DNA of 64,000 nt from Pseudomonas hunanensis (GCF_013393325.1 NZ_QJRC01000095.1:620001-684000), one strand, 5' to 3'. Shown: positions 1-8,823, counted from the stretch's first letter. Notes: generated from the letters alone by a model not told the origin. Numbers and translations: made by a program.

Positions 1-170
1 ATGGCCATCAGCTGCTGATCACGACGGTACAACCACAGTGCTTCAAGCACCATCAACCACTGGGCCAGGCCAATGCTGAACGCCGCCAGGACGATATGAA
101 AGCTGATAGTGATGGCGAACTGAAGCCGCGCAGCCAGAAGCGCTGTCGCCGCACCGCCGAACTCAACCAA
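1..170 (-). CDS. Cytochrome bd-type quinol oxidase subunit I, N-terminal fragment
   Basis: The reverse strand encodes the first ~56 residues of a membrane protein and runs off the left edge of the window. The translation contains ARLQFAITISFHIVLAAFSI followed by GLAQWLMVLEALWL, the first transmembrane helix of CydA/CioA-type subunits; the His of the SFH motif matches the conserved low-spin/high-spin haem ligand region. This subunit would oxidise quinol in the inner membrane and pass electrons to oxygen. No ATG is visible; a TTG at 170, overlapping the stop of the upstream ORF, is the best start. Whether it is the classical or the cyanide-insensitive type cannot be decided from this piece. Confidence 0.72.
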   Translation of the reverse strand, partial: MVEFGGAATALLAARLQFAITISFHIVLAAFSIGLAQWLMVLEALWLYRRDQQLMA

Positions 171-414
171 GCGGATATTCCGCTGGCAAGCCGCTTTGCG
201 GATCAGCCGCCAACGACTGCGCGCGGTCCAGCGTAACCGGAACCGACCTGGCCGCAGGCACCTTGACGTGCTCGGCGCGGTGCCAGAGCGTCTTCAACGG
301 GTTGCTTTGCGGGTAGTAACCCGCTGCGCAGCCTTCGCGAATGTCGTACGCACCGAAGATCACGCTGCTGGCGCCCCGCACATCAGAGAGATGAATGATC
401 AACATGAGCGGCAT
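163..414 (-). CDS. Hypothetical protein, 83 aa, upstream of the oxidase subunit
   Basis: A short ORF whose stop (TGA at 165-163) overlaps the proposed start of the cytochrome bd-type subunit, suggesting translational coupling. The protein starts MPLMLIIHLSDVRGASSVIF and has no motif I recognise. There is an alternative ATG at codon 4 and no strong ribosome binding site. It is called mainly on its arrangement with the next gene and could be a chance ORF. Confidence 0.4.
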   Translation of the reverse strand: MPLMLIIHLSDVRGASSVIFGAYDIREGCAAGYYPQSNPLKTLWHRAEHVKVPAARSVPVTLDRAQSLAADPQSGLPAEYPLG

Positions 415-441
415 ACGACCAACTTCGAATTACACAGTGTC

Positions 442-732
442 CTAGGCCATCTTCATCGCTTCCCGCCGTTGATCTGTAGCCAGACGCCTAGCTCTACCAA
501 CACCCCAGGCCAGAGCCCGAGTCATCGATTCGCCCGGGCGGGAATCGAACGCTTCTTCATGCAAAGCCATTCCACAGCCAGCATACACTCCGATGAACAT
601 TTGCGTCTGGCCGGTGCGTGAGAGCCTGACCTGGACATCAATCGTGGTGCCGTCATCGAGCTCCTCGTCATGGATACGATGATGAAGCACTGGATCCGCC
701 CAATTCCAAAACACGTCACCTCGAATACGCAT
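442..732 (-). CDS. Hypothetical protein, 96 aa
   Basis: A 96-residue soluble protein beginning MRIRGDVFWNWADPVLHHRI. A strong Shine-Dalgarno sequence (GGAGGG) lies just upstream of the ATG at 732, which supports expression. The middle segment (DGTTIDVQVRLSRTGQTQMF) looks like beta-strands and the C terminus is basic (RARRLATDQRREAMKMA). No catalytic motif is visible. It lies in the same direction as the 83-aa ORF and the oxidase fragment, so it may be the first gene of that transcript. Confidence 0.65.
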   Translation of the reverse strand: MRIRGDVFWNWADPVLHHRIHDEELDDGTTIDVQVRLSRTGQTQMFIGVYAGCGMALHEEAFDSRPGESMTRALAWGVGRARRLATDQRREAMKMA

Positions 733-885
733 GCCGCCCTCCTACGACTTTAGTCTGATGCGGAAACCTCACCATAGCAAAGCCAAGAGGCAGTTCAATG
801 ACTTAGGCTCTGCGAATACAGGCATCAGACAACCGGTCTAATTTTTGATACAAACAAATTTTCTTGTACAACTTTGCAACTTTCA
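733..885. other. Intergenic region, probable promoter of the 442-732 gene
   Basis: About 150 AT-richer bases between the NUDIX gene end and the start of the 96-aa gene. It contains A/T-rich runs around 840-870 that could hold a leftward promoter, but no box can be assigned by eye. No further ORF is convincing here. Confidence 0.3.
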
Positions 886-1308
886 TCAGGCGGTCAGAGC
901 AGGCAGCCGCGTTGCCAAGAGGCCGGCTGCTGCGGACGTCAGCAATTGAGGTGTAAGCTTTTCGCGAAGCACCCATTTACACGCGACGATTTCATGGTCG
1001 GCAACAGGCTTCTCATTTTCGTGGAATCGGGTGGTGAAGATGTGATGCACAACTGAATCCACTTTGATTGAACACAGAGACAGCAGGCCATACCCTTCAA
1101 TCGATGTCTCTTCACGTAGCTCTCTTGCTGCAGCTGTATGAGGGCTCTCACCAGGCTCAATCGAACCACCTGGGAAATTCCATTTGCCGCCTTTCTTCCG
1201 GACAAGCAGTACCCTGCCGCTTCGCAGGCAGATTATCGTTGCCCTGGATTTGATTCTGCCTTTTCGTTTGTCCCGCATACATGCACTCGTATCATCACCC
1301 ATCAACAC
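886..1308 (-). CDS. NUDIX hydrolase
   Basis: A 140-aa protein with a full Nudix box at about residues 47-69: GSIEPGESPHTAAARELREE fits Gx5Ex7REUxEE, the Mg2+-binding and catalytic helix. The fold is typical: an N-terminal beta segment (RATIICLRSGRVLLVRKKGG), the box, then a strand and helix. Such enzymes hydrolyse nucleoside diphosphates linked to another moiety; the substrate cannot be told from sequence. Length is normal for a single-domain Nudix protein. The start is ambiguous: GTG at 1308, ATG at 1302, or ATG at 1275 (MRDKRKG). An AGAGG element favours the upstream starts. Confidence 0.85.
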   Translation of the reverse strand: MLMGDDTSACMRDKRKGRIKSRATIICLRSGRVLLVRKKGGKWNFPGGSIEPGESPHTAAARELREETSIEGYGLLSLCSIKVDSVVHHIFTTRFHENEKPVADHEIVACKWVLREKLTPQLLTSAAAGLLATRLPALTA

Positions 1309-1924
1309 CCAGCCTCTCGCGATACAGAGTAATGGGCTTCTTCCCTGAAGACGTTTCCTGCTGCGACTCGTTCAATTTCATGGGCGTTTCAGCCGTCAAT
1401 TTGCCTCGGATCAGCAGAGCGCGGCACTGCAGCAAATCCCGGTAGCGCGGTAACCGCCGGTCGGTGTATGGTCTAGAGAGCGTGAAATTTGTCCGGCATG
1501 TGAACTGGGCCGGATCCTGACCGTTTAAGCCTCTAAGGACATTTGTAAATGACCAAGGCGGACTCGATTCGAATAACGGCACAGCTGAACGCTTGCAGCC
1601 AGGCTATGACATCGCTGAGAGCCTATGAAAGGGGGCTATCAGACAGCTGTTGCACGGATCTTGAGAAACTGCGCATAAGTGCGCAGTCCAGTTCAATGCC
1701 TTGAAAGCGTTGGACGACGCCGAAAGACCCGGTGACCCAACCGCCGCCGGGTGGGCTTGGTTACTGGAAAGATAGAAGTGAAATCAAGCGGATTTCGGCT
1801 CTGAGAACAGCGGTCGGTTTATCTGAGAATAACGACCGCTGTTGACATTCAGTGAGCGGAAGAGCTACCGAAACTGACTCACTTCAGGCTGATGATCAGT
1901 CGCCACCCTCCTGCCGGCCACACG
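1309..1924. other. Gene-poor region with one perfect inverted repeat
   Basis: About 600 bases between the NUDIX gene and the end of the sensor kinase. A 95-codon reverse ORF (1295-1582) overlaps the NUDIX start and has no recognisable content, so it is not called. The only clear structure is the perfect inverted repeat at 1806-1843. I see no RNA gene. Confidence 0.5.
1806..1843. terminator. Perfect 11-bp inverted repeat downstream of the sensor kinase
   Basis: AACAGCGGTCG (1806-1816) is repeated as its exact reverse complement at 1833-1843 with a 16-base spacer. It lies about 80 bases past the leftward stop of the kinase at 1925. There is no clear T run, so it may be a weak terminator or a protein-binding palindrome. 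Confidence 0.4.
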
Positions 1925-4900
1925 TCAGGACAATGCGCTTTTACACAACGACTCGATAGTTCCGACCAGGTCGCCATACTGCACGGGCTTGGTGAGGTGT
2001 CGGTCGAACTGCATGTCCTTCGCCACGCCATAACCGCTCAATGCAATCGCAGGCGTGTACTTATGAACCTTGCCGGCCCTAAGGGCACTTATCAGTTCAT
2101 GCCCATCCATCTCCGGCATTCCGATGTCGGTAAGAATGACATCGAAGCGCTCCTGGAGTGAATGCTCAAGCGCCTGGGCAGGATCGCTGTAGCTCTTGAC
2201 CTGGGCACTCTCCATTTCAAGCAGCATGCGCATCACATCCAGGACTGCTGGCGAGTCATCGACCAGCAAAACTTTGAGACCCTTCAGTCGCCCTTGGGAC
2301 TCGCCGGCTTCATCCCCATCCTTCGGCTCTTTAATCAGCTCCTGAGAGAGTGGCAGCGAGACACTGAACGTACAGCCATGACCGATCCCCGCAGATCGGG
2401 CAACGACGGAGCCCCCATGCGCCTGGACCAGCTGGCGAACCAGCGACAGGCCGATACCCAGGCCGTCTCGCTGGTGGGTGGCATGCTTGGGTTTGGCCTG
2501 CTTGAACAGGTCGAATACGTTTTCAAGTTCGGCAGTAGGCAATCCGACACCGTTGTCGATGATATCGATGTGGGCGTGCTTGTCCGCCTTGCTGAGCACA
2601 ATACGTACCTTGGCCGCTTCACCGCTGAACTTCAGCGCATTTTGCAGAAGGTTCCAGATCACCTGTTCCAGGCGGGTCGGGTCGCCGTCGATAATCATCG
2701 CCGGCACTTCCGCGCTCGGTTTCTCTAGGGTGATCTCTGCGTTGGGATACTCGTCGATAACGATTGAGTGGATTTCATTCAGCATGGCACCGATGTCGAG
2801 CAGGCGGGTCTTCAACTTCAGCTTGCCCGTACGAATGCGCGCCACATCGAGCAGGTCATCAATAATACGGGCCTGGCTGGTAACAGCCTCGCCGATGGCG
2901 CCGACCGCCTTGCTGGCGTTCTCGGTGTTGCGAACGGAAGGGAGCCTTCGAAGAATTTCTGCGTTCAGTTGAATCAGGTTAAGCGGGTGCTTGAGCTCAT
3001 GGGACATGACGGCAAAGAACTCATCCTTCATGTGGATCGTGCTCTGTGTCTCGGCAAGCTTTCTGCTCTGCTCATCGTGCAGCCGTTTATGCCCCGTCAG
3101 GTCACGAGCAATTTTCACGTACCCCAGAGCACTTTCAGCTCGGAGCAAGGCGATTTCTCCGCTGCAGAAGAACCGGCTACCGTCCTTGCGCACGTGCCAG
3201 CGCTCATCCTCTCCGCGCCCATGCTCACGGGCATTGCGCATCTCGTTCTGGGCAACACCCGCGCTACGATCTTCAGCGGAGAAAATCAGCTCGTAGGAGG
3301 AACCGATAACCTCTTCAGCGGTGTAGCCAAAGATCAGCTGAGCGCCGGTGTTCCAGTCCGTGATCTTGCCGTGTTCATCCAGGATGATGATGGCGAAATC
3401 GTGGGTGCTTTCGGCGACCAGGCGCATGCGTTCCTGGCCCAGGCGCAGATCTTCTTCGGCCTCACGCCGCTTGGTGATATCGATGAAGGTCAGCACCGTA
3501 CCATCGATATGGTCTTCGCTGGAGCGGTACGGCAGGAGCCGGGCAATGTACCAGCGGCCTTCGGCGCTGCTGACTTCCCGCTCCAGCATGGTCAGCGATT
3601 CATACACGGACGACGCGTCTTCGGCCAATTCTGGATAATTGAAGCGATGGGTGATATCCAGCAGCGAGCGCCCGGTATCCACCGGCAGCATGCTGAAAAT
3701 GTCCTTGGCGCGCGGTGTGAACCAGCGGATATGCATGTTGCGGTCAACGAACACCGTGGCGATATCCGTGGAGGCAATGAGGTTCGCCAGGTAGTCGTTG
3801 ATCTTGTCGGTTTCTTCGACCTTGGTCTTGAGCTCGTAATTGACCGTGAGCAGCTCTTCGTTGATCGACTGAAGTTCTTCCTTGCTGGTTTCCAGCTCTT
3901 CCGTCGCGGAGCGCAACTCCTCGTTGATGGCCTGCATTTCTTCGTTGGACGCCTTCAGCTCCTCGCTCGAAACCTCCGATTGCTCGATGGTTTCCTGCAG
4001 GTGGGTCTTGGTTCGCTGCAGCTCGTTTTCCAGACTGGCCAGCACCTTGTTCTCGGTTTGCAAATCCAGGTCGAGCAGATCGGCGCCGGGTTCGATGGAC
4101 GTGACGTTGAACACGATTGTACGCACATCCTGATCGGTGGCTTCGTCTTTGAAGGGACGCGCCGTGATATCGACCAGGTAGTCGCCTTCAGGATCGTTCA
4201 CCCGGATCTTGCGGGACAGCGTGGCTTTACCACTTTGCTGGGCCTGGTACAGCGTGGTGCGAAGCTCCAGGCGCAACTGCGGCATGATCAGCACCAGTAC
4301 GTTTCGTCCCACTTCCCCAGTAACGTAACGCAGGAATCTGCCAGCACCCTCGTTCATGTGCAGGATGTCGCCATTGGGATCGACAATCATGCTCGGCGGC
4401 ATCTGCTCAGCCATCGCCCGCTGATGGATATCGGCATAGGAAAATTTACGCGTAGGCGGCAGCATGGGTGGCGGCGCGGCAAGACTGGACAGCGCAAAGC
4501 CACCCCGGGGCATAGAAGGCGCCCGGCGATTGATGTTGGCGCCCGCTCGTGCACGGAAAATCCGGTTACGCTTGTCGACCGGCGTGAACAGGTCCGGGCA
4601 GGCATCAGCAGACTCGGACGAGCCCATGAAAAGATAACCGCCCGGCTTGAGGGCAAAGTGGACCATCTGCAACATTTCTCGCTGGATGTCCCGATCCAGG
4701 TAGATCAGCAGGTTGCGGCAGACAATGAGGTCGATCTGAGAGAATGGCGGGTCGGACAATAGGCTGTGTTTGGCAAACAAGACCTTTTCGCGGACTTCCT
4801 TGCGGACGCGGTAGTGCTCACCTTCCTTGAGGAAATACTGCCGCAGACGCGTGGGTGGCACGTCGGTGATGATCGCTTCCGGGTAAGCGCCAGCCCGGCC

Positions 4901-5356
4901 TACCGCAATGGCACGCTCATCAATGTCCGTGGCAAAAACCTGGATTTTGACCGGGTTGGCCTCAAGCTTCTGGTGCTCGGTACACAGGATCGTCAGGCTA
5001 TACGCCTCCTCGCCTGTCGAGCATCCAGCAGACCAGATGCGCACCTCATCGGGGCGAGCTTCGTCATCGCCTGTTGACATCAGAGGGCCCAGCACGTGGC
5101 GCTCAAGCGCCTCGAAGGCTTCTCGGTCGCGGAAGAAGTTGGTCACTCCAATCAGCATGTCCCCCAGCAACTGCTTGGCTTCATCGGGCGAGTTCTCCAG
5201 GTACTGGTAGTACGCAGGAAGATCGGGTTGAGCCGTTACCTGCATGCGCCGCTCGATACGGCGCAGCACCGTCGCCCGCTTGTAGTGCTTGAAATCATGC
5301 CCGGTGCGGGTTCGCAAGAGCAGCAGGATATCCAGTAGAACCCGCGGCAACCTCAC
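1925..5356 (-). CDS. CheR methyltransferase-PAS-histidine kinase-receiver hybrid (C-terminal part of a split CheB/CheR kinase)
   Basis: 1143 aa. Domain order: CheR-type SAM methyltransferase (about 10-270, with IWSAGCSTGEEAYS as SAM loop and VCRNLLIYLD); a PAS-like domain (~310-420); a long coiled coil with EELKASNEEMQAINEELRS; two PAS domains; HisKA (phospho-acceptor His in AVMSHELKHPLN); HATPase (N box and GLGIGLSLVR); and a C-terminal receiver (LLVDDSPAVLDV, phospho-Asp in VILTDIGMPEMDG). It closely resembles the intact fusion at 43811-47920, where these domains follow a CheB domain in one frame. Here the CheB part is a separate overlapping ORF; GTG at 5356 is only a formal start, without a clear ribosome binding site. 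Probably a sensory hybrid kinase coupled to methyl-modification domains. Removing one G near 5341-5343 would restore a single ORF. Confidence 0.85.
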   Translation of the reverse strand: MRLPRVLLDILLLLRTRTGHDFKHYKRATVLRRIERRMQVTAQPDLPAYYQYLENSPDEAKQLLGDMLIGVTNFFRDREAFEALERHVLGPLMSTGDDEARPDEVRIWSAGCSTGEEAYSLTILCTEHQKLEANPVKIQVFATDIDERAIAVGRAGAYPEAIITDVPPTRLRQYFLKEGEHYRVRKEVREKVLFAKHSLLSDPPFSQIDLIVCRNLLIYLDRDIQREMLQMVHFALKPGGYLFMGSSESADACPDLFTPVDKRNRIFRARAGANINRRAPSMPRGGFALSSLAAPPPMLPPTRKFSYADIHQRAMAEQMPPSMIVDPNGDILHMNEGAGRFLRYVTGEVGRNVLVLIMPQLRLELRTTLYQAQQSGKATLSRKIRVNDPEGDYLVDITARPFKDEATDQDVRTIVFNVTSIEPGADLLDLDLQTENKVLASLENELQRTKTHLQETIEQSEVSSEELKASNEEMQAINEELRSATEELETSKEELQSINEELLTVNYELKTKVEETDKINDYLANLIASTDIATVFVDRNMHIRWFTPRAKDIFSMLPVDTGRSLLDITHRFNYPELAEDASSVYESLTMLEREVSSAEGRWYIARLLPYRSSEDHIDGTVLTFIDITKRREAEEDLRLGQERMRLVAESTHDFAIIILDEHGKITDWNTGAQLIFGYTAEEVIGSSYELIFSAEDRSAGVAQNEMRNAREHGRGEDERWHVRKDGSRFFCSGEIALLRAESALGYVKIARDLTGHKRLHDEQSRKLAETQSTIHMKDEFFAVMSHELKHPLNLIQLNAEILRRLPSVRNTENASKAVGAIGEAVTSQARIIDDLLDVARIRTGKLKLKTRLLDIGAMLNEIHSIVIDEYPNAEITLEKPSAEVPAMIIDGDPTRLEQVIWNLLQNALKFSGEAAKVRIVLSKADKHAHIDIIDNGVGLPTAELENVFDLFKQAKPKHATHQRDGLGIGLSLVRQLVQAHGGSVVARSAGIGHGCTFSVSLPLSQELIKEPKDGDEAGESQGRLKGLKVLLVDDSPAVLDVMRMLLEMESAQVKSYSDPAQALEHSLQERFDVILTDIGMPEMDGHELISALRAGKVHKYTPAIALSGYGVAKDMQFDRHLTKPVQYGDLVGTIESLCKSALS

Positions 5357-6047
5357 GCTCTAGCTCTGGAGAGGACGAGGCGACTTTCATATCATGAGGT
5401 GCCGGGATTTTGATGGCTCTGGTATTGCGCCATATCTCGAGAAGTTTGTGAGGGATTTCTGCTACAGGTAAGACGGCGTCGACCATACCCGTTGCTATCG
5501 CTGCCAAAGGCATCCCATCGAATTCTGCGTCGTCGGGACTTTGCACGATGGTGATCCCACCCTGCTCTTTAATACGAGAAAGACCCACGGCCCCGTCGCT
5601 ACCCGTGCCGGTGAGCACAAGACAAAATGCGAATTCCTTGTGAACATCTGCCAGATCACGGAAGAAAAGATCGATGGCGACGTGGCTTCCCGCCGGACGA
5701 TTAGCAGGTGTGACCTTCAGATAGCCATCATTCATGGCCAATTGACTAGCAGGAGAGATGACATAAACCCGATTTTGCTCGATGGGAGCGGTATCGGTTA
5801 CCTGCATGACGGGCATGTCTGTGCAAGCCTGGAGGATCTTGTCAGCTACGCTTTCATGATCAGGTGATAGATGCAGGATGATGACAAAGGCCATACCGCT
5901 ATCACTGGGCATTTGCTCGAAAAATGTTTTCAACGCGGCGAGACCGCCCGCCGACGCACCTATACCCACCACCGGGAAACGCAGATGGCTAGGGAGGATG
6001 CCCTCTCGCTCCGGCAGAGAGGTGGGAACTTTAGTTGTCGGTTTCAT
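5295..6047 (-). CDS. CheB-type methylesterase (N-terminal part of the split CheB/CheR kinase)
   Basis: About 250 aa from the ATG at 6047 (MKPTTKVPTS); an upstream in-frame ATG at 6140 would add 31 poorly conserved residues. The CheB esterase triad is visible: Ser in VVGIGASAGGL, His in LHLSPDHES, Asp in GTGSDGAVGLSRI. No receiver domain precedes it, as usual in CheB-CheR fusions. The start agrees with that of the full-length paralogue at 43811. After residue ~235 the frame ends at 5295 in a tail (GYPAALANPHRA) unlike the paralogue, while the homologous continuation is in the frame starting at 5356. This is therefore either a real two-gene arrangement or a one-base indel in a single gene. Confidence 0.82.
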   Translation of the reverse strand: MKPTTKVPTSLPEREGILPSHLRFPVVGIGASAGGLAALKTFFEQMPSDSGMAFVIILHLSPDHESVADKILQACTDMPVMQVTDTAPIEQNRVYVISPASQLAMNDGYLKVTPANRPAGSHVAIDLFFRDLADVHKEFAFCLVLTGTGSDGAVGLSRIKEQGGITIVQSPDDAEFDGMPLAAIATGMVDAVLPVAEIPHKLLEIWRNTRAIKIPAPHDMKVASSSPELEREVAAGSTGYPAALANPHRA

Positions 6048-6471
6048 TATGATATCAAGATCTTGTCTGAGCTGATAGGGTGAGTGGCTGGGTCGAGGAG
6101 TGATGCTCCTGGAGGCTTCACCCGCCAGCAAAATGGTCAATTTTGGCGCGTAATCCGTAACGAAAATGCGCTGATCATGAATGCCATCATCCTGATCATA
6201 AATAACGTCTTCTCGAAGTATAGCGTTTACCTTCGCACTGCCGAGACTCCCTTCGTGCTCCGATCCGTACTATACAACGCTTAGAACTGCAGGTCCTAAG
6301 CGTTTCGACGCCCGCAATTCCTTGCTCGTCGCCACACCTCGTTCATTCCTGTTTCGAAAACAGCCTTCCCCTCCTCAAGCGTCACCACTGAAGCTGTTGT
6401 TTTGAACTTTGCATGGCATGGAAGCTTCCCCTGCATACCCCCACGTTTTTTGTGACGCAGGAGCGAGGAGC
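6048..6471. promoter_or_regulatory. Divergent intergenic region between CheB part and alcohol dehydrogenase
   Basis: About 420 bases separating two divergently transcribed genes, so it must carry both promoters. The part from 6140 to 6260 is AT-richer than its surroundings. No operator or sigma-factor box can be assigned by eye. A ribosome binding site (GCAGGAGCGAGGAG) sits immediately upstream of the dehydrogenase ATG at 6472. Confidence 0.45.
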
Positions 6472-7674
6472 ATGAGAGCACTGACTTACCACGGAGCAAA
6501 CGACGTCAGGGTCGATAACGTCCCTGATCCCATCATCGAGCGAGAAGACGACATCATCCTCAAGGTGACTGCCACCGCCATTTGCGGCTCCGATTTGCAC
6601 CTCTATCGAGGCAAAATTCCAGAAACCGAAGCGGGCGATATCTTTGGCCATGAGTTCATGGGTATCGTGGAAGACACCGGGAGTGCAGTCACCAATCTCC
6701 AGGTCGGTGACCGCGTAGTGATCCCTTTTGTGATCGCTTGTGGTAGCTGCTTCTTTTGCCAGCGCGACCTTTTCGCTGCCTGCGAAACCACCAACACGGG
6801 GCGGGGCTCGATCATCAACAAGAAAGGGATTCCCCCGGGCGCCGCGCTGTTCGGGTACAGCCATCTCTATGGTGGTATTCCTGGTGGCCAGGCTGACTAC
6901 GTAAGGGTTCCCAAGGGTAACGTCGGCCCGTTCAAAGTGCCCACCGAGTTGGCCGATGACAAGGTACTGTTTCTCTCGGACATTCTGCCGACCGCTTGGC
7001 AGGCAGTCATCAACGCCGAGATCGGCCCAGGTTCAACGTTGGCGGTCTACGGCGCCGGACCAGTAGGCTTGCTGAGTGCCGCCTGTGCGCGAATGCTCGG
7101 TGCGCAGACCATTTTCATGGTCGATGACAGCGATTACCGCCTGGCGTATGCCCAGCAAGCTTACGATGTTGTACCCATCAACTTCGAGCGGGACGATGAT
7201 CCCGCAGACAGCATCATCCGTCAGACACCAGGCATGCGCGGTGTGGATGCGGTGATCGACGCTGTCGGCTTCGAGGCCAAGGGCAGCACTGCCGAAACGG
7301 TGATGACGGCGCTGAAAATTGAAGGCAGCAGTGGCAAGGCGTTGCGCCAGAGCATTGCGGCCGTGCGGCGTGGCGGCGTCGTGAGTGTCCCCGGTGTGTA
7401 CGCGGGCTTCATTCACGGCTTCATGTTCGGCGACGCGTTCGACAAGGGTCTTACCTTCAAGATGGGCCAGACCCATGTCCAGAAATACCTGCCTGAACTA
7501 CTGGAACACATTGAAGCAGGCCGTCTACAACCGGAATTGATCGTCACTCACCGCCTGGCCCTCGAAGAAGCGGCCATGGGCTACAAGATGTTCGATCAGA
7601 AGCAGGACAACTGCCGCAAGGTCATCCTCGTGCCAGGCGCAGCACCCGGCACCTTGGGACCTGACTACGTATAG
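6472..7674 (+). CDS. Zinc-dependent alcohol dehydrogenase (formaldehyde dehydrogenase-like)
   Basis: 400 aa from ATG 6472, chosen because a strong GAGCGAGGAG ribosome binding site precedes it; the frame stays open another 21 codons upstream. Medium-chain dehydrogenase features: catalytic zinc ligands in AICGSDLHL and FGHEFMG, four structural-zinc cysteines in ACGSCFFCQRDLFAAC, and a Rossmann NAD(P) loop (VYGAGPVGLLSA). The extended central segment (TNTGRGSIINKKG, YGGIPGGQADYVRVP) and the large insertion before the C terminus are typical of the glutathione-independent formaldehyde dehydrogenase-like branch. It probably oxidises an alcohol or aldehyde with NAD(P). The two small genes downstream are likely co-transcribed. 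Confidence 0.9.
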   Translation: MRALTYHGANDVRVDNVPDPIIEREDDIILKVTATAICGSDLHLYRGKIPETEAGDIFGHEFMGIVEDTGSAVTNLQVGDRVVIPFVIACGSCFFCQRDLFAACETTNTGRGSIINKKGIPPGAALFGYSHLYGGIPGGQADYVRVPKGNVGPFKVPTELADDKVLFLSDILPTAWQAVINAEIGPGSTLAVYGAGPVGLLSAACARMLGAQTIFMVDDSDYRLAYAQQAYDVVPINFERDDDPADSIIRQTPGMRGVDAVIDAVGFEAKGSTAETVMTALKIEGSSGKALRQSIAAVRRGGVVSVPGVYAGFIHGFMFGDAFDKGLTFKMGQTHVQKYLPELLEHIEAGRLQPELIVTHRLALEEAAMGYKMFDQKQDNCRKVILVPGAAPGTLGPDYV

Positions 7675-7687
7675 AGGAAGCAAAGTC

Positions 7688-7921
7688 ATGAACGGGCTCG
7701 CCAGCTACTTCTGGATTGCCGTGGCGGCAATCCTTTTACTCATCGATCTGTGGGCCATCGTCAGCGTTTTCAGAAGCGACAAGTCAGATGCAGTCAAAGC
7801 GGCCTGGGCCCTGCTGATCGTCGCGCTACCGCTGGTTGGCCTGGGTATCTGGGGTGTTGCTGGCCCGCGGGGTATCAAGCGAGGTACGGGGCCCACTTCT
7901 GACGAGCACAGCAAAGGTTGA
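7688..7921 (+). CDS. PLDc_N domain small membrane protein
   Basis: 77 aa with two predicted membrane helices (about 6-27 and 40-62) separated by SVFRSDKSDAVKAAW, then the conserved GPRG. This arrangement is the phospholipase D nuclease N-terminal (PLDc_N) domain found alone in many small bacterial membrane proteins; no HKD catalytic motif is present, so no enzyme activity is implied. It starts 13 bases after the dehydrogenase stop, with AGAGGAAGC as ribosome binding site. The C terminus is hydrophilic and probably cytoplasmic. Confidence 0.78.
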   Translation: MNGLASYFWIAVAAILLLIDLWAIVSVFRSDKSDAVKAAWALLIVALPLVGLGIWGVAGPRGIKRGTGPTSDEHSKG

Positions 7922-7953
7922 TATTTCCGAGCTCCACTTTCAGGGGTTTCAAC

Positions 7954-8487
7954 ATGATCGATCAAGCGACAGGCATGAAATCAGGCGAACGCTATCGCGT
8001 GGAGAACGTGGAGCGCGCTCATCAGTTTCCAGGCTTCTTCCAAGACGGAAAGTATTATCTCGGCCCTGAACTTCTCACCGCCGTGGGCTGGCTTGAAGGT
8101 ACGCGCTTCATCTACGACAGCCTGGATGCCGCAGGTGAACCCGTTTTTCCAAACCGGGTGGCAGGCACGATAGAAGGCCTGACGATGACCCTGGTCGATG
8201 GCACCACCCTTGAGCTCTCACGGATCGAGGCCAGCGACACCATTGTTCCGATTGCCCCCGGTGCATCGGGTACGGAACAAGAAGCGCCTGACAGTGGCGC
8301 TTGGATAAATTGCGCTCCAAAAGCCGAAGCATCATCAGGCAACCTCTTTGAGCCTCCAAGTGGCAGGAAGGGTATCGACGGAGGCAGGAGGAAGCCAAAA
8401 GACATAACGCCGCTGCTGATCGTCGCAGCGGCGCTGGGAATTTTTGTGGGTTTTACACTCACACACTCACGACGCGGGGATAGATAG
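7954..8487 (+). CDS. Hypothetical protein with C-terminal membrane anchor
   Basis: 177 aa from ATG 7954 (MIDQATGMKSGERYRVENVE), behind CAGGGG. An upstream TTG in frame would overlap the previous gene. The N-terminal ~110 residues look globular and beta-rich (YYLGPELLTAVGWLEGTRFI), followed by a flexible Ser/Gly/Pro-rich stretch and one hydrophobic helix near the end (PLLIVAAALGIFVGFTL) with basic residues after it, i.e. a tail-anchored inner-membrane topology. I do not recognise the family. It is probably co-transcribed with the two genes before it. Confidence 0.65.
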   Translation: MIDQATGMKSGERYRVENVERAHQFPGFFQDGKYYLGPELLTAVGWLEGTRFIYDSLDAAGEPVFPNRVAGTIEGLTMTLVDGTTLELSRIEASDTIVPIAPGASGTEQEAPDSGAWINCAPKAEASSGNLFEPPSGRKGIDGGRRKPKDITPLLIVAAALGIFVGFTLTHSRRGDR

Positions 8488-8544
8488 GGAAGGTCTGCTT
8501 TCAGAGGAATGAGCGTGGTTTCGTTGCGAGATCACGTTCGCCCC

Positions 8545-8823
8545 CTACTCTGCTGACGAGTTCGTGGGATTAACCGGACGATAGTCCTCCCCTGCTACCG
8601 CTCTCAGGTAAGCAGCGTCAGCCTCCAGGCGAAGATCGCGCCATTCCTGCCAGCAGATAATCCCTCGACGATCCATCTCATCGGCCTGGCGAAGTAGTTC
8701 CTCGTGATAGTCGTCAGGCGAGTCCATTCTCAAGGCCCTGCTTTCCAGCACACAGTACCAGGCTGCCAAACAGTTGAGCTTCAGCAATTGGGCGGCGGAG
8801 AGGTTTTTCTCGAATGTTCGCAT
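8545..8823 (-). CDS. Small hypothetical protein, paralogue of the 20385-20627 protein
   Basis: 92 aa. The central part (SPDDYHEELLRQADEMDRRG, then CWQEWRDLRLEADAAYLRAV) aligns with the 80-aa protein encoded at 20385-20627 (SPDAYHHELVRTAEALRDDG, then DWDDWLRLKALADEAHIRAL), so the two are paralogues. The family is acidic and helical with conserved Trp, and has no catalytic motif I can see. Function unknown. The region after the stop up to 8488 holds no gene. Confidence 0.7.
   Translation of the reverse strand: MRTFEKNLSAAQLLKLNCLAAWYCVLESRALRMDSPDDYHEELLRQADEMDRRGIICWQEWRDLRLEADAAYLRAVAGEDYRPVNPTNSSAE

Noticed and set aside
1295..1582. Reverse ORF of 95 codons upstream of the NUDIX gene
   Set aside because: It overlaps the NUDIX start, has no recognisable content and no good ribosome binding site. 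A short C-terminal piece (MKLNESQQETSSGK) could be a small protein but I could not support it.
2768..4762. Forward ORF of 664 codons
   Set aside because: It is antisense to the CheR-kinase gene, which has all its domain motifs on the reverse strand. The forward frame is open because of the high-GC codon bias.
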